64,000 bases of DNA. Source: Rusavskia elegans (Eukaryota > Ascomycota > Lecanoromycetes > Teloschistales > Teloschistaceae). How positions within the stretch are numbered: position 1 is the stretch's first letter; each line of letters begins with the position of its first letter. A program made the position numbers and the translations under genes. Location of the stretch: assembly GCA_011316305.1 (NCBI GenBank), contig SAUG01000091.1:124001-188000 (forward strand), given 5' to 3'. Under the pieces are notes generated by a model. It was not told the origin of the DNA. It worked only from the letters and a program-made list of their open reading frames with translations, and made no database searches. Shown here in pieces: positions 44,172-55,885 of this stretch.

Positions 44172-44804
44172 TCAGTGCTTACTTGCCCCAGAAGCACCAC
44201 CACAGCAGCCAACATCGGCAGTACTACCTGCAATGCCTGTGCCGGCAATTTTGATGGTGTCGTTATTACCGCGCTCGATGTCGTCGTGGATTCTTAATTC
44301 TGTTTCCAAGACGTTCGATCAGTTTCATGCAACCATGCTATCAGTTCTAACATAATGCGAAGATTTTGTCTTCCCAATGCTTTCCTCTATATTTCCTGAC
44401 AGCATCGAATGTTCATCTATTCAGAACATCACGCTTGGGACCACTCATTTTTCCATTACACTGAAAATGCGAAGCGAGCAGCAACTCACGGAACATATTC
44501 TCTCCATTTCCCCTCCCCTGTACAATATTCCGTCTTAGTATACCTGCTACTTCCTCGGCATGCGCAATTGCAGCCCTAGCCTCCGAGCTGTTAGGGATTG
44601 AAGAGCGGGAGGAATCGAAATTTGAGCGCGCGGTGGCGAGGGCGGACGCAAGCACACGGGTATCGTCTTTAATTATGAAGGCATTAGTGACCGGATTAAA
44701 GGTTATGCTGAAGAAAAGGAAAGTGATTGAAAAAAGCAAGGGGAACTACCTTGGAAGGCGACTCTGGCAGAGCGAAGAAGGTTGCGGTAGGCGGAGAGGG
44801 CCAT
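44172..44804 (-). CDS. MZM1: Mitochondrial LYR protein MZM1 (complex III assembly)
   Basis: LYR-family chaperone that stabilises the Rieske iron-sulfur protein before its insertion into the bc1 complex. Three exons: 44804-44750, 44666-44490 and 44296-44172, giving 118 residues. The N-terminus MALSAYRNLLRSARVAFQ carries the LYR-type motif as AYR followed by the helix typical of Mzm1. Exon 2 has DDTRVLASALATARSNF and AEEVAGILRRNIVQGRGNGE. Exon 3 restores QLRIHDDIERGNNDTIK, the conserved end of the family, and adds a Gly/Ala/Cys-rich tail (VGCCGGASGASKH). Without the 193-bp second intron the frame would run into unrelated sequence. Divergent from DID2. Confidence 0.9.
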
Positions 44805-45143
44805 CAAATTTCAAGGGCCAGTAGATGAAGGGTTAGAACTGCATCTGGAAGCCGACGAAGCGTCGGCTTTAAAAGCTAATCAATCCACAAGAACGAGCGC
44901 CGGAGCTTGGAAGGGTACTCTACGCATATCACCAACCGTCGTCTAAGTTCGCCGAGGTTATTCCGCACTAGTCGCCGCTTTGGCAAGGCTTGGCAACGTC
45001 ATTTCTGTTCCTCAGCAGTAGCCTATCGATACAAGCAGCTGATATCATTGTCTGCCACCTCCCATAGAGACCACTTCTTTTCTCTATCACTCCAATCAAA
45101 CCTCCTATATCCACGCCTCGCCTATCTACTTCAGCCCCCTAAG
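44805..45143. promoter_or_regulatory. Divergent promoter region MZM1/DID2
   Basis: 339 bp between divergent starts. The palindrome-like CGACGAAGCGTCG lies near 44853 but its significance is unknown. Confidence 0.4.
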
Positions 45144-45800
45144 ATGTCCGGCCTGGAAAAGTCACTCTTCAATCTCAAGTTTACCGCGAAACAGCTGAAC
45201 CGACAAGCCGTCAAAGCCGGTCGCGACGAAGCCGTCGAAAAGAACAAGCTCAAGAAAGCCATCCAACAAAATCACCCTGACATAGCCAAAATATACGCAC
45301 AGAACGCCATTCGCAAACAGAATGAAAGACTCAATCTGTTGAGGCTAGGAAGCAGGATCGACGCGGTTGCCAGTAGGGTGCAGACGGCCGTTACGATGAG
45401 GCAGGTTACAGGGAGTATGGCTGGGGTGGTAAAAGGCATGGATGGGGCCATGAAGGCAATGGATCTGGAAAAGGTATCACACTTTCAAGAACCAACCCCT
45501 GATGCTTCAGCTGACATCCTTTGTTAGATCTCAGCTGTTATGGACAAATTCGAGACCCAATTCGAAGACCTCGATGTAGCTACAGGTTACTACGAAAATG
45601 CCACCTCTTCCGCCACCGCCGTCGGTACGCCGCAGGATGATGTCGATAGGTTGATCGGGCAGGTGGCGGACGAGGCGGGTGTGGAATTGCAGGCGGAAAT
45701 GAAGGCGCCAGAAGCGGGACTGAAGACGAAGGCAGGGACCAACGTGGAAGAGGAAAGGGAGGAGGAGTTGGGTGAAAGATTAAGAGCGCTGAGGAATTGA
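45144..45800 (+). CDS. DID2: ESCRT-III-associated protein DID2/CHMP1
   Basis: CHMP1-family ESCRT-III protein that recruits Vps4 and regulates disassembly in multivesicular body sorting. Exons 45144-45473 and 45528-45800, 200 residues, the usual length. The Snf7-type core has [40 protein letters not shown] and [20 protein letters not shown]. The C-terminal helix [11 protein letters not shown] fits the MIM1 motif that binds the Vps4 MIT domain. Frame is open upstream to 44907, but the family start is the Met at 45144. Confidence 0.95.
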
Positions 45801-46091
45801 TCCGGCTTCTTGGGAAGGGTAAAATCTTGCCCTGTGCGAGGTTGAATGCACGAAACGAGGCTACATGGAGTATTAGGAAGGAGATAAGGCCTTGTTAGAG
45901 TTCTGGCGTTCTCCAGGTTGGAGCTTGACTGCAACTTGAACAATTCAAGCCGAATACAACACGCAATAGTGGTGGGACCTGGGGATTTCAGGAATGCTAC
46001 GGAGTACCCACAAGTCGCTGGAACCATATCGGATTTGTCTATTTCTGGGATTTTCTAATTAGTACCCCTCAACCGCATCTGTTGTCGGGCG

Positions 46092-47636
46092 TCAGGATCC
46101 CAAGGTCTTCATCTCCCCCGTCTTCAGCTTTCCCTCTACCTCCAACCTTTGCACCTCCTCCTTCCAGACGGCTCCTACCTCCTCCGCCAATTTCAACCCC
46201 GTTAGCTTCCCTGCCAAAACCGCCAATTCCTCATTATCAAGCTTGCCCGTCACGGCCTCCACATCTCCCAATACCTCATCAACCCTTTTCGCCCCGGCTT
46301 CTTGGCCCTTCGGCAAAAGGTAATTCGCATCCTTAACACTCCCCTTCAGCACCCGCTTGTTCTTCTTGGCCGTATTCTTGGCCGCCTCTTTTGCCTTTTT
46401 GCCTTCGACTTTCTCCGCCTTCTCCGCCTCTTCTTTCTCCTTCATAAGTTTCTCCTTTTCCTCCCGGGCTTTTTTGGCTTCCTCGACCACTCTCCTCTCT
46501 TCTGCCTCACGGTCCAGTCGTTTCTTGTCTTTGCCCGCCCTCGCCTCCTTCTTGAATTTCTTGATCCGTTCATCGCCCGCCAAGCAATCATCTACCAGCT
46601 GCCTCAACCGTGCGATATCCTCCGACTTCTTCTTCTTTCTTGCATTGTTGTTCTTGCGTTCTACATGTCGTTTTTGGTCGCGATTCTCGGTGTCATCAGG
46701 GACGTCCTCGTCTTGATATTCAAAACTCCGCCAACTCTCGAAGTTGAACCAGAAGTTATAGAATTCTTCCACTTCTTCCTTTGAGCTTCTGTCATTGCCC
46801 AGCTTTGGGACCGGTTGCGTTTTACTGAAACGCGCTTCGCTCTCAAAGACGGGACCCCACAATTTGTAGAATGCCGAAGGGGATTTGGAAGCGGCTTTTT
46901 TCGACGGTGGGTCGACATTGGCGTTTTCATCAACGGAATCGAACTGCCGTCGTTTGATCGGATCGGTAAGGACCTCGAAAGCCTTTTGGATACATTTGAA
47001 AAACGAGTCATCTTCGGAGGAGCCGGTGGCGGCACGTTTATCCGGGTGGTGACGAAGGACTTTCTTGCGGTGGGCGCGTTTGATCTGGGAGTCAGTGGCT
47101 CTATAACGGTGTTTAGAGAGGCCGAGAACAGCGTAGTGATCTTGTCCCTAGAAGGAGTGTCAGTAGGGAAAAATAAACCTTGGAAGAAGCCGGTATCAGC
47201 AATAGCTGGAACCAGCGAAAATCTCGCGTATCAGGGAACCCAAGGCTAGCAGATCAGCCCAGTAAATAGGACAGTATACCTTCCAATCCTTAGCATCCCT
47301 TCCGAGCATCAACGGATCCTCTGGTTCGCTGATATCATCGGCGTCCTCATCCTCGACTTTCTTAACGTTTTCTTGTGCCTGAATGCGTTCGTCTTCAGAG
47401 AACGTCCGCTTATGCCGTTTCTGTCATCCAGCATCAGCTTTGGCCTTAATAAAGTTGGTCTCACTCAAGATAAGGACAAGAAGTACCCTTCGTGCATGGG
47501 CGAGGAAATGCGGCCCTACGGGCTCAAGGTTCCGCTGATTGGGCGTTGAAAGCGCGCCAATGGCCTTGAAATCATTGGGAGCTGACCAGCCTTCTGGCAA
47601 TACCGGAAGTGGCAGCGATATCTGTCCGGTTGCCAT
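46092..47636 (-). CDS. ZUO1: Zuotin, ribosome-associated J-protein
   Basis: Hsp40 partner of Ssz1 in the ribosome-associated complex, which stimulates Ssb on nascent chains. Three exons: 47636-47487, 47420-47280 and 47147-46092, giving 448 residues. The J-domain spans exon 3 start: QDHYAVLGLSKHRYRATDSQ, then RAHRKKVLRHHPDKRAA with the HPD triad. Downstream is the zuotin homology region (SAFYKLWGPVFESEARF, EVEEFYNFWFNFESWRSFEY), then a long charged coiled coil rich in Glu/Lys/Ala that binds the ribosome, and a C-terminal four-helix-type segment (LDNEELAVLAGKLTGLKLAE). Convergent with DID2 over 291 bp. Firm identification. Confidence 0.95.
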
Positions 47637-48148
47637 TCTTGTAGTTCTAGACGTCTTCAGTAGAAAAGAGAGCCTGGGTCGTAAAGATGGGTTTTCTGGT
47701 GCCAAGACGAGATTTAATCATAGGGCTGATTACACTCGGGCAGACTATCTTACCTTGCCCGCCTTTCCTGCAGGCCCATGAAAAAACTTGCAATTAGGGA
47801 TGATTAGGTTGTATTACACTCGTTGTGGCATTTTTATATGGGCTGCCTTACCATTGAAGATTCATCATTGTTGCTGCAGAGTCTCATCGCCTTATAGAGC
47901 TCAAATACAATGCGTGATGCAGGGGTATCCAAAAACCATCGTTGAGATGGTCAACGCAAAATCCAGTGCTGGTGAGAGCAGCTATCTAATCCGTCTATAA
48001 CATCATTTCGTTGAGCTTCGTGACCTTATCGACCGAATGGTACCATACGCCGTCCTCAGAAAACCCTGTCGACCATAGGCCACTTTATATAACTTAAGAA
48101 GGTCGGCTGCGTAGCCATTATGCAGCTGGATTATGTATGCGAAGTTTA
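47637..48148. other. Intergenic between GCV2 3' end and ZUO1
   Basis: 512 bp on the promoter side of ZUO1 and the terminator side of GCV2. No additional feature recognised. Confidence 0.4.
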
Positions 48149-51100
48149 CTATGTTGGTGCTGGTGCTGCTGCTCCGGTCATGCCTTCGATAGATTCGACG
48201 GGTCCACAGGAGCAGAAGAGATTCATGTCGCCATACGCTACGCCATGTCAGTCCGGTAAGGCAAGATGCAAAGCAGACCATCTGAACAACTTACCATCGT
48301 CAAGCCGTGTAACACTGGGCCAGAACTTCTTCTCTCGGAGCCATGACAAGGGATACGCAGCCTTCTGCCGACTGTAGCTTCTGTTCCAGTCGCTGTCGAG
48401 GAGCAAATCCTTCAGTGGGTGTGGCGCCATCTTCAAGACATTGCCCTCTCTCGGTTGCTTGCCACTCTCAACTGCTGCGATCTCTCCCCTGATCTCTATC
48501 AAGCTGTCACAGAAGCGATCAAGTTCGGCCAGATTCTCGCTCTCGGTAGGCTCAATCATCAGCGTATTCGCTACTGGCCAGGACATGGTCGGAGCGTGGA
48601 ACCCATAATCTTGAAGACGTTTTGCCACATCGATAGCTTCGATCCCGGCAGTGTCCTTGAACTTCCGCACGTCAAGAATGAATTCGTGAGCACAGCGGCC
48701 GGCCTCGTTCGTGTAGAGGATAGGATAGTGCGGCTTGAGACGAGAAAGTATGTAATTAGCATTGAGAAGAGTAATCTTGGTTGCATGAGTGAGGCCACGA
48801 CCACCCATCATCTTGATGTAAGCCCAGCTGATGGGTAGGATACTGGCACTACCCCAAGGCGCAGCGCTGACGGGCGCAATCGCATTCTTACCACCCGTCT
48901 CAATAAGGTTGTGGCCAGGGAGGAACTCTGCGAGCGCTTCAGTTACCCCAATTGGTCCCACTCCGGGCCCGCCACCGCCGTGGGGAATGCAGAATGTTTT
49001 GTGGAGGTTGAGGTGGCACACATCTGCACCAATCTCACCTGGGGAACACAGTCCAATTTGTGCGTTCATGTTCGCGCCATCCATGTAGACTAATCCACCG
49101 TGCTCGTGAACAACTTTGCAAACGTCCCGGATATGTGGCTCGAAAACACCGAAGGTACTGGGATAGGTGACCATGATTGCACCAAGCTCATCGCTGTACT
49201 TCTCACATTTCTCTCGCAAATCGTTCATGTCGAGATTACCGGTACCTGGCTCGCACTTGAGAGTTACAACACGCATGCCTGCCATGGCGGCGCTGGCTGG
49301 ATTGGTCCCGTGAGCAGACACTGGAATCAGACAGATATCACGCTTCTTGCCAGTCGGCGATTCATTGTATGTTTCCTGGTATCTTCGGATGACCCGTAAA
49401 CCTGTGAATTCACCTTGAGCTCCAGAGTTGGGCTGGAGTGATACGGCGTGAAAGCCTGTTATCTCCGCAAGATCTTCCTCGAGCTCGTCGATCAGGATCT
49501 TGTAACCCTTGGCCTGATCGACTGGTACGAATGGATGCATCGAAGCGAATTCAGGCCATGAGATCGGTACCATCTCGGTTGTTGCGTTTAATTTCATCGT
49601 GCATGAGCCTAATGGTATCATTGAATGGGTGAGGGAAAGGTCTTTGCTTTGCAAATGATGCATGTACCGCAAGAGTTCCGTTTCGGAGTGATGTGTGTTG
49701 AAAACAGGATGTGTAAGATACGCTGTTGTCCTCATAAGCGGTGAGGGTATCTCGGTGGGCAGCTCCGCTAGGTTGGCTATGAGACTTTTCCCGGACGCAT
49801 GGACGAAGATTTTGAGGAGGTCTTCCAAGTCTTCTTTGTCCATAGTCTCACCCAACGTGATGGCGAGGCGGCTATCGTCGAGTACTCTGAGATTGATCTT
49901 GTGGTGATCCACGGCGTAAGCTGCAATAATCGGTGCTTTTCCCTCCCCTACATCAACCGTAACAGTATCAAAGAGGGCCCGACCATGACTGCCCTTGCCC
50001 CGAGTACTTGTTGTGTAGCCTAAACTCAGCAGACACTTTTCGATTAGTCTCGCTCCGGCCCTGGCTCTCTGCGCGATAGCTTGCAGTCCTTTCGGTCCAT
50101 GGTAGATAGCGTAGAAAGCGCTCATGTTCGCCAGCAGTGCCTGCGCGGTGCAGATGTTGCTCGTGGCCTTCTCCCTTCGAATGTGTTGCTCCCGAGTCTG
50201 GAGAGCCAATCGCATTGCCCTGTCACCCGACCGGTCCTTCGAGACACCAACAAGTCTGCCAGGGATTTTCCGCTTGTATTTGTCGTTACATGCGAAAAAA
50301 GCAGCATGAGGCCCACCATAACCGAATGGAACACCAAAGCGCTGGGCATTGCCGAAAGCGATGTCCGCTCCGAACTCCCCCGGCGGCTTGAGTATGGTCA
50401 AAGCCAGCAGATCTGTACCAACGCAAAAGGTAGCCTTCAATTCATGTACCGTGTGTGCCAGACCTTGGAAATCTTCGACGCCGCCTTCGGTGTCGGGGTA
50501 CTGCACAAGGACGCCAATCAGATCATCACCCGTTTCTTTCACGGCCTTAGCATCATCCGCTAGAATATCCGCGACAACGATCTTGATGCCAAAGCCATTG
50601 GCGCGAGATTGCAGAACGGCTGCGGTCTGTGGATGGCAGAGATGGGAGACCAAAAAGGTCTTGTCGGGACGTTTTTGACGAGCGGCCGGGAGGGCGTTGA
50701 GAGAGAGGGTCATTGCTTCTGCAGCAGCTGTCGGCTCGTCCAAAACCGAGGCGTTGGCAATGGAGAGGGCGGTCAGGTCGGATACCATGGTCTGGAAGTT
50801 CAACAGGGACTCCAAGCGACCTTGAGCTATTTCCGGCTGATAGGGTGTGTAGCTGGTATACCAGGCTGGGTTTTCCAGAACGTTTCTCTTAATGACCTCT
50901 GGCACTCTTGTTCCTGCATAGCCGCACCCGATGTAATTCCTCATGACCTGATTTCCATTGGCAATCTGTCGCAGCCGTTTGATCAATTGGCTCTCTGAGA
51001 AGCCATCTTGACCATCTGGAGTGCTCTTGATGCGCAGGTCGTTCTTGGTCAATATATCCTTGGGCAGGACCTCCTTCACGAAATCGTCGAGGGATTGTAC

Positions 51101-51382
51101 CGGCGGGTCCAGATTCTCGAGCATTCGCTGGGCATCCTCATCAGAAGGACCAATATGCCGTCGTGGAAAGGTATCGAGAGGGTTAAGAATACTCTGCCAT
51201 GGGGCACTGGCGGGACTCTCATTCAACTCATCAGCAGGAGAGCTGGAGTAATGAGGCTTTTGGGCATGGGAGCTCGCTTGTCTAGCACCACAAAGGCATA
51301 TTAAGCAGGCATTCGACGAAGAAATCCTGAAGGGTGGCACTCTCTGTGAGCGCACCAGCGCTCTCGGGATGGCCGAACGCAT
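48149..51382 (-). CDS. GCV2: Glycine dehydrogenase (decarboxylating), P protein, mitochondrial
   Basis: PLP enzyme of the glycine cleavage system: it decarboxylates glycine and passes the aminomethyl group to lipoyl-H protein in the mitochondrial matrix. Exon 1 51382-48295 and a short last exon 48237-48149 give 1058 residues. The N-terminus is Arg/Ser-rich (MRSAIPRALVRSQRV), consistent with a presequence. Two homologous halves are present, the first with DTFPRRHIGPSDEDAQRML and RNYIGCGYAGTRVPEVI, the second with MIPLGSCTMKLNATTEM and HLNLHKTFCIPHGGGGPG, where the Lys is the PLP Schiff-base residue. The last exon restores YGDMNLFCSCGPVES, the conserved C-terminus, and ends in an Ala/Pro tail. 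Firm identification. Confidence 0.97.
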
Positions 51383-51986
51383 TGTTGTAGATGAGATTCA
51401 ATCAGGGGTGAGAATATATGATTGCTTAATGAAGGATTAAAGCGTACACATAATATTATTGCGACAACCGATTTGTTTATCGCACGGACAATTTTCATCA
51501 TCGGCCCGGGGCGGTGATTCATATTCCACTACTAGCGTAGAACACTTTTGAAAGAAGTAACAAATGAAGGCAATTAGCCGTCTCTCTTTGACGACTGGTG
51601 TCGTTGAAACATATGGTACCAGTATGTTGTATCTCGATTCTATGTATGTTTGTATTTGGGCATGGCAACTCGTCGAGTAACGACGGATACCTTGATGCAT
51701 ACAACGTTTTTAAACAAAAGGGGTGAAGTCCACCCGCCTACTACGGTGACAAGCCCGAACGAAGGGCAATTGTGTCTTGACGGCTGTTTTCTCCTCAAGT
51801 ATTCGTGGGGTATCGTCTCTTTGCTATGTAGCTAATCTACCTTCCTCAAGCTACTTTCTTCGACGCCATGTGTCCCAATATGAGACTGCTGGCGATGTTG
51901 GCCTGCATCTGTGGCTGATCCATGTTCTCTGAAAGAATCATCTGCCGGAGGGCTAGCCAAAACTCATGTTTCAGAGTATGTCAAGC
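51383..51986. other. Intergenic between GCV2 and the decarboxylase
   Basis: 604 bp upstream of GCV2 and downstream of the decarboxylase gene (same strand). Contains the GCV2 promoter; no other feature recognised. Confidence 0.4.
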
Positions 51987-53943
51987 TTATTCTGGCTCCG
52001 CTTTTCTTTCTAATTTGCGCAGAATTTCCTTCGTCGTGCTGGCCAAGATTTCGAATGCCTTCCTAAGGTGTTGTTCGTCTGTCTGCTCGTTCGCACCCAC
52101 GACTCTGATCGCATAACAATTCTTGATCATGGTGCTGGTTAGGAAGATATCTCCCGTAGCGTTGATACTCTCGTAGACCTCTTTGGTAACCGCGTTTGCA
52201 CGCGTCAGCATATCAGTGTGCGGACCTTTGTCCGCTCCATTGGGTAGGGGGAAGACATCGTTGCTTGCAAGCCCCTCGTCGACCTTTGTCTCCGTTGTCC
52301 CTGCTTTGCTTGTGCTTAAAGGTGCCGTGGGTTTCTCCCTTTTCTCCTTCGGTAATTTTACTCTCAGAACTGTCAATGCAAATCTTGGTGGAGCCACCAG
52401 TTCAAATAATTCACTTCCTTCATCCTTCACCCAATTAGCGAATCTGTCTCCCAGCCCTATATGCCGTTTAACGTGATCTTTCATGCCATTGACGCCATAC
52501 GAGCGTAGCACAAACCATATCTTCAGTGCTCGAAAACGGCGTCCGAGAGGTATTTGCCAATCGCGGTAATCGGTCACAAGGCCGGACGAGCTGTAATCAT
52601 TCTGGAGGTATGAAGGGGTGATGGTGAGAGCTGAGATCAGCGGCTCGCGGCACGGTAGGAAGAGGCAGCTGCACGTCATGGAGAACTATCAGCAAACAAC
52701 TTTCGTCAACGATCCGTCGGCTCCGAAACGATATCTTCATATCTTGGAATATCTCTAGGAGTCCAGACGTACCTTGCATCGAAATTAGTCAGTAGCCATT
52801 TATGCATGTTAACATCAAAGCTATCGAACGCCTCAAAGCCATTCGTCAACTCGTGGTATTCTTCTAGCAATAGTGCTGCACCTGCATAAGCCGCATCAAC
52901 ATGAATCCACACATTTGGAAACTGTTTTTTCACTTCTGCAATCTCTTTGAAGTGGTCAACCGCACAAGTTGACGTTGTGCCCAACGTTACAGTCAGGTAA
53001 AAGGGCGCCCATCCTCTGCGAGTCAACTCCTGCAGTGCCTCCGTCAACCCTCGACCGGTCAATGCAAATTCATCTGTCACATCGACAGGAATACTTTCAT
53101 AATGAACTCCAGCAATCATAGCCGCTTTATGAGTACTCGAGTGGCTCATTTCACTTCCCAGCGCCACCAATCTTGTCCTCAACCGCCATTCCCCATCCTC
53201 CGCTTCCACCTCAGAAGCCGTTTGCGACAACTTGTTCTTGACCGAAAGACGATAATGACGCCTGATGAATTGTTCTCTTGCAGCGATCATGACCGTTACG
53301 ATGGCTTCACTAGCAGACCCTTGAATAACGCCACCGCCACCGGTAGCAGACGTGCTGAGGTAGGAAGCGGGAAGGTGCAACAGGCTGCAAAGCCAATCTA
53401 GAACGATTGTCTCAAGCTCGGTGCAAGCAGGGGAGCACAACCAGTTGAAGGCTGGAGCAGTAAAGGCGGCAGAGTACATCTCACCGAGGATGGATGGATA
53501 GGTTGCGTTGGCGGGAAAGAAAGCCATGAAATTCGGATTCTGCCTTGACACGACGAATGTCAGTTGTAGTCAATAATTGCTTAAGCTTCCCCTCATCTCA
53601 CCGCCCATGAAAAGCAAGACATTAGCCCTCTCTCGGATGTTCCTTTGAAGGATGGTGCAGGTACCAATGCGTCAAACCAGGCATAATCTTTGCCTCGATG
53701 TCCTTCTGTATATCAGGCCATCTTTCGCCCTCGTCAAGCGGCTTTGATGGTAACAGAGGGCGTAGATAGCCGGGCGAGACATTAGAGGCAACACGCCTAG
53801 ACTCGAGATTGGTAAAGTAGTCGATGACTATGGTTGGCCTGTTAGCATGCCTCTATATTCAGGGGGAAGATCGGATTGAAGCGGAGAGACTGACTTTCAT
53901 CGACCGCGGCGTGGCCTGCTCTGCGAAATTGTTCTGCATCCAT
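51987..53943 (-). CDS. Aromatic-L-amino-acid decarboxylase family (PLP, group II)
   Basis: PLP-dependent decarboxylase of the DOPA/tyrosine/tryptophan group. Four exons: 53943-53895, 53827-53665, 53543-52773 and 52668-51987, giving 554 residues. The N-terminus MDAEQFRRAGHAAVDE joins DYFTNLESRRVASNVSPGYL. Substrate and cofactor blocks are HWQNPNFMAFFPANATYPSI, SATGGGGVIQGSASEA, WIHVDAAYAGAALLLEEY with the PLP-binding Asp, and FDVNMHKWLLTNFDA with Schiff-base Lys about residue 319. The C-terminal half has TPSYLQNDYSSSGLVTDYRD and GRRFRALKIWFVLRSYG. A roughly 75-residue insertion rich in Lys/Pro/Thr near residues 435-510 is unusual for the family. Substrate preference is not deducible. No secondary-metabolite genes adjoin it. 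Confidence 0.93.
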
Positions 53944-54648
53944 TCGGATGACCTAGGCTGGCTCGGCTGGGACTTTCAAGTCTTCAAGAATGCTGGAAAC
54001 GATGGTCCCACTCCGATCTCGCCCCAAGTAAGTAGGGTAAGGTACACATTTAGCGTTGGCTCAGGTGACAGCCAAGGTAAGGTACCTTGACAAGGGTTTT
54101 AGCTGATGTGAACGATAAGGTACGTATCCACTTTAATCTACCTAGTACTTTACCTACGGATGACGATGAGTCGATGACATCAAAAGTTTAGAATATACGC
54201 TAAGAGTGCGACCGTAGCCTACGGTCGCCCGGACTACCGATAACGCACCCCTGAGAGCACTAGCGTATCTTCTAAACTTTTGATGTTATCCTCGGTACCT
54301 TAAAGGTAGTCGAAGCTTTCACTGTATCTAAACCTAAAAGGCTGCCTACTTCTTAAAGCGCGTACACATACCCCACCAAGAAAACAGGGGATTGGGCAGT
54401 ATCAATGATATCATCATCGATGAGTATCACCTTGGGTACAAGGCTGTAAGGTGTTTCGATTCCTCATAAAAACTCGTGTATCACTCGTCAACCTAAGAAT
54501 AGCATTCGGGATACGCCTTCCTAGATAAAGGTCTATATTAGCCCTGTCTTTTCACTTTGCCATCTTGTCTCCCTCCAGTAATCGACTTATCCATATAACT
54601 CCACTGGGCACTCCTCCCATTCAGCTACATTCAAATAAGGCCCCAAAT
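53944..54648. other. Intergenic containing a MITE
   Basis: 705 bp between divergent decarboxylase and DUF427 genes. It includes the MITE at 54150-54298 and otherwise only AT/GC-mixed sequence with GGTACC/AGGTA strings near 54035-54130. Confidence 0.45.
54150..54298. mobile_element. MITE related to the 60-62.7 kb transposon
   Basis: A short element with terminal inverted repeats: left ACATCAAAAGTTTAGAATAT, followed by ACGCTA, and right the complement with one mismatch (T to G at the AATAT position). The left core starts at 54177, the right core ends near 54287. Outer flanks (CTACGGA on the left, CCTCGGTA on the right) resemble the outer TIR of the large element. The interior holds a near-perfect palindrome CGACCGTAGCCTACGGTCG. 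There is no coding capacity, so it is non-autonomous. Its exact outer limits are uncertain, because the left side carries an apparent 12-bp insertion. Confidence 0.75.
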
Positions 54649-55138
54649 ATGGGTCACGCCACCGCAACTTTCAATGGCAGGATAATCGCCGAAACTGATA
54701 CCTACGAGTTTGTTGAAGGAAATGTTTACGTGCGACTCCACTCCTTACAAGATTAATCCAGCATCCGCTGGAGTTCCAGTTGTTCTGCTTTCCTGTCACA
54801 CCTGCGAATGTACACGTCAGGAAAGAATAGCGTCTGACTCGTGGCCTTCCCTACAGTTTCCCCCTTCTTCGGTTGAAAACTCCGTCTTCACGCCAAGCGC
54901 CCACACCACATTCTGCCCCTGGAAAGGTACTGCCTCGTACTACGACATCAGTGTAGACGGGCAGCACGTCAAAGACGCGGCTTGGTTTTATCCGGACACT
55001 ATCACGGACAGGGCGTCCGGGTTGAAGGACCATGTGGCTTTTTGTAAGATTAGCCATTTGAGTGTTCTCATGCGCGGGCGAAGGATGCTAACAATAATAC
55101 GGTTAGATAAGGCGAAGGTTGAGGTGAAGGCTGAATAG
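54649..55138 (+). CDS. DUF427 domain protein, 99 residues
   Basis: Small protein of the DUF427 family, a compact beta-rich fold found in bacteria and fungi with no established function. Three exons: 54649-54729, 54857-55043 and 55107-55138. The start MGHATATFNGRIIAETDTYE joins EFVEGNVY to FPPSSVENSVFTPSAHTT across intron 1, followed by FCPWKGTASYYDISVDG and DAAWFYPDTITDRASGLKDH. The short last exon gives YKAKVEVKAE, the usual end KVEV. Intron 1 (127 bp, GTGCGA..CAG) is longer than typical here. Length fits a single DUF427 domain. Confidence 0.85.
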
Positions 55139-55465
55139 ACGATAGAGCCAACAAAACGTCTACTCTGGGATGGAGGATTGAGTACCCAATTAATAAAGGG
55201 TCGATCGCTTCATACAAATGGGTAGACAGTTTAGACGACAGTAGAAACTGGATTCATGAAAGAAGAATGCAAGTCGAACGGAAAAAATCGCTTTGATGCT
55301 TCTGCAAACATTGTTATGGTCGCTCTTCCGGGCGTACCACCTAAGTGCTATTCTCTTGTAACCGAACGCCAACGACATGCACCGTACGACTGTTGCGTTC
55401 TCACGCTTCCCGCAAGCCACGCTCTCCGCTCCCAATCTGAAGACGCGTCTTTGTGCCATCATGGC
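55139..55465. other. Convergent intergenic region
   Basis: 327 bp between the stops of the DUF427 and Cys-rich genes; nothing further is assignable. Confidence 0.35.
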
Positions 55466-55885
55466 TCACAAAGCACAGAAACCTAAGGCGACCACCAAAC
55501 CAAACAATGCCACGGATCTCCATCTTGACCTCGTTCTCGTCAACGAGGGTACCACTGTCTGACTAGCGGTGGACCGATGTTCTGCAAGACGGTTGTTCAA
55601 GCACCAGTATTGCTGTACCTTGAAGCCTGGCTCGGCCAAGAACCCCGAGACGCACTGCGCGAAGCTCTCGTTACTTCTCGAGGTGCTGCAGTAGTGTATA
55701 CAGGGCATCGCTGGATCGTTGTAGAGTGCTGAGCCGGAGTCGCAGCAGCCGGTAGTAAGAAGGAATGAGACGTTGGCGCTGGTATCTTGGCTTTTGACTC
55801 CGCAGGCGGGAGAAGTGAGGCCGGGAAAGGTATAGTTAGGAGCAGCAATGTTGGCGCAATTGCCGGTAGTGTTGATTGTAGCCAT
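55466..55885 (-). CDS. Cysteine-rich protein with hydrophobic C-terminus
   Basis: 139-residue frame from the Met at 55885 (MATINTTGNCANIAAPNY). Eight cysteines lie in the first 95 residues (positions 10, 28, 47, 48, 62, 66, 78 and 95), including a CC pair, with several potential N-glycosylation sites (NTTG, NYTF, NVSF, NESF). The C-terminus ends in a hydrophobic segment (SVALFGLVVALGFCAL) after a basic stretch, like a membrane anchor or GPI-type tail. No N-terminal signal peptide is visible at this Met, so either an upstream exon is missing or export is unconventional. No family recognised. Confidence 0.5.
   Translation of the reverse strand: MATINTTGNCANIAAPNYTFPGLTSPACGVKSQDTSANVSFLLTTGCCDSGSALYNDPAMPCIHYCSTSRSNESFAQCVSGFLAEPGFKVQQYWCLNNRLAEHRSTASQTVVPSLTRTRSRWRSVALFGLVVALGFCAL

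Noticed and set aside
46302..46784. 160-codon hydrophobic plus-strand ORF
   Set aside because: It is the antisense of the Glu/Lys-rich coiled coil of zuotin; Leu/Phe-rich antisense frames are expected there.
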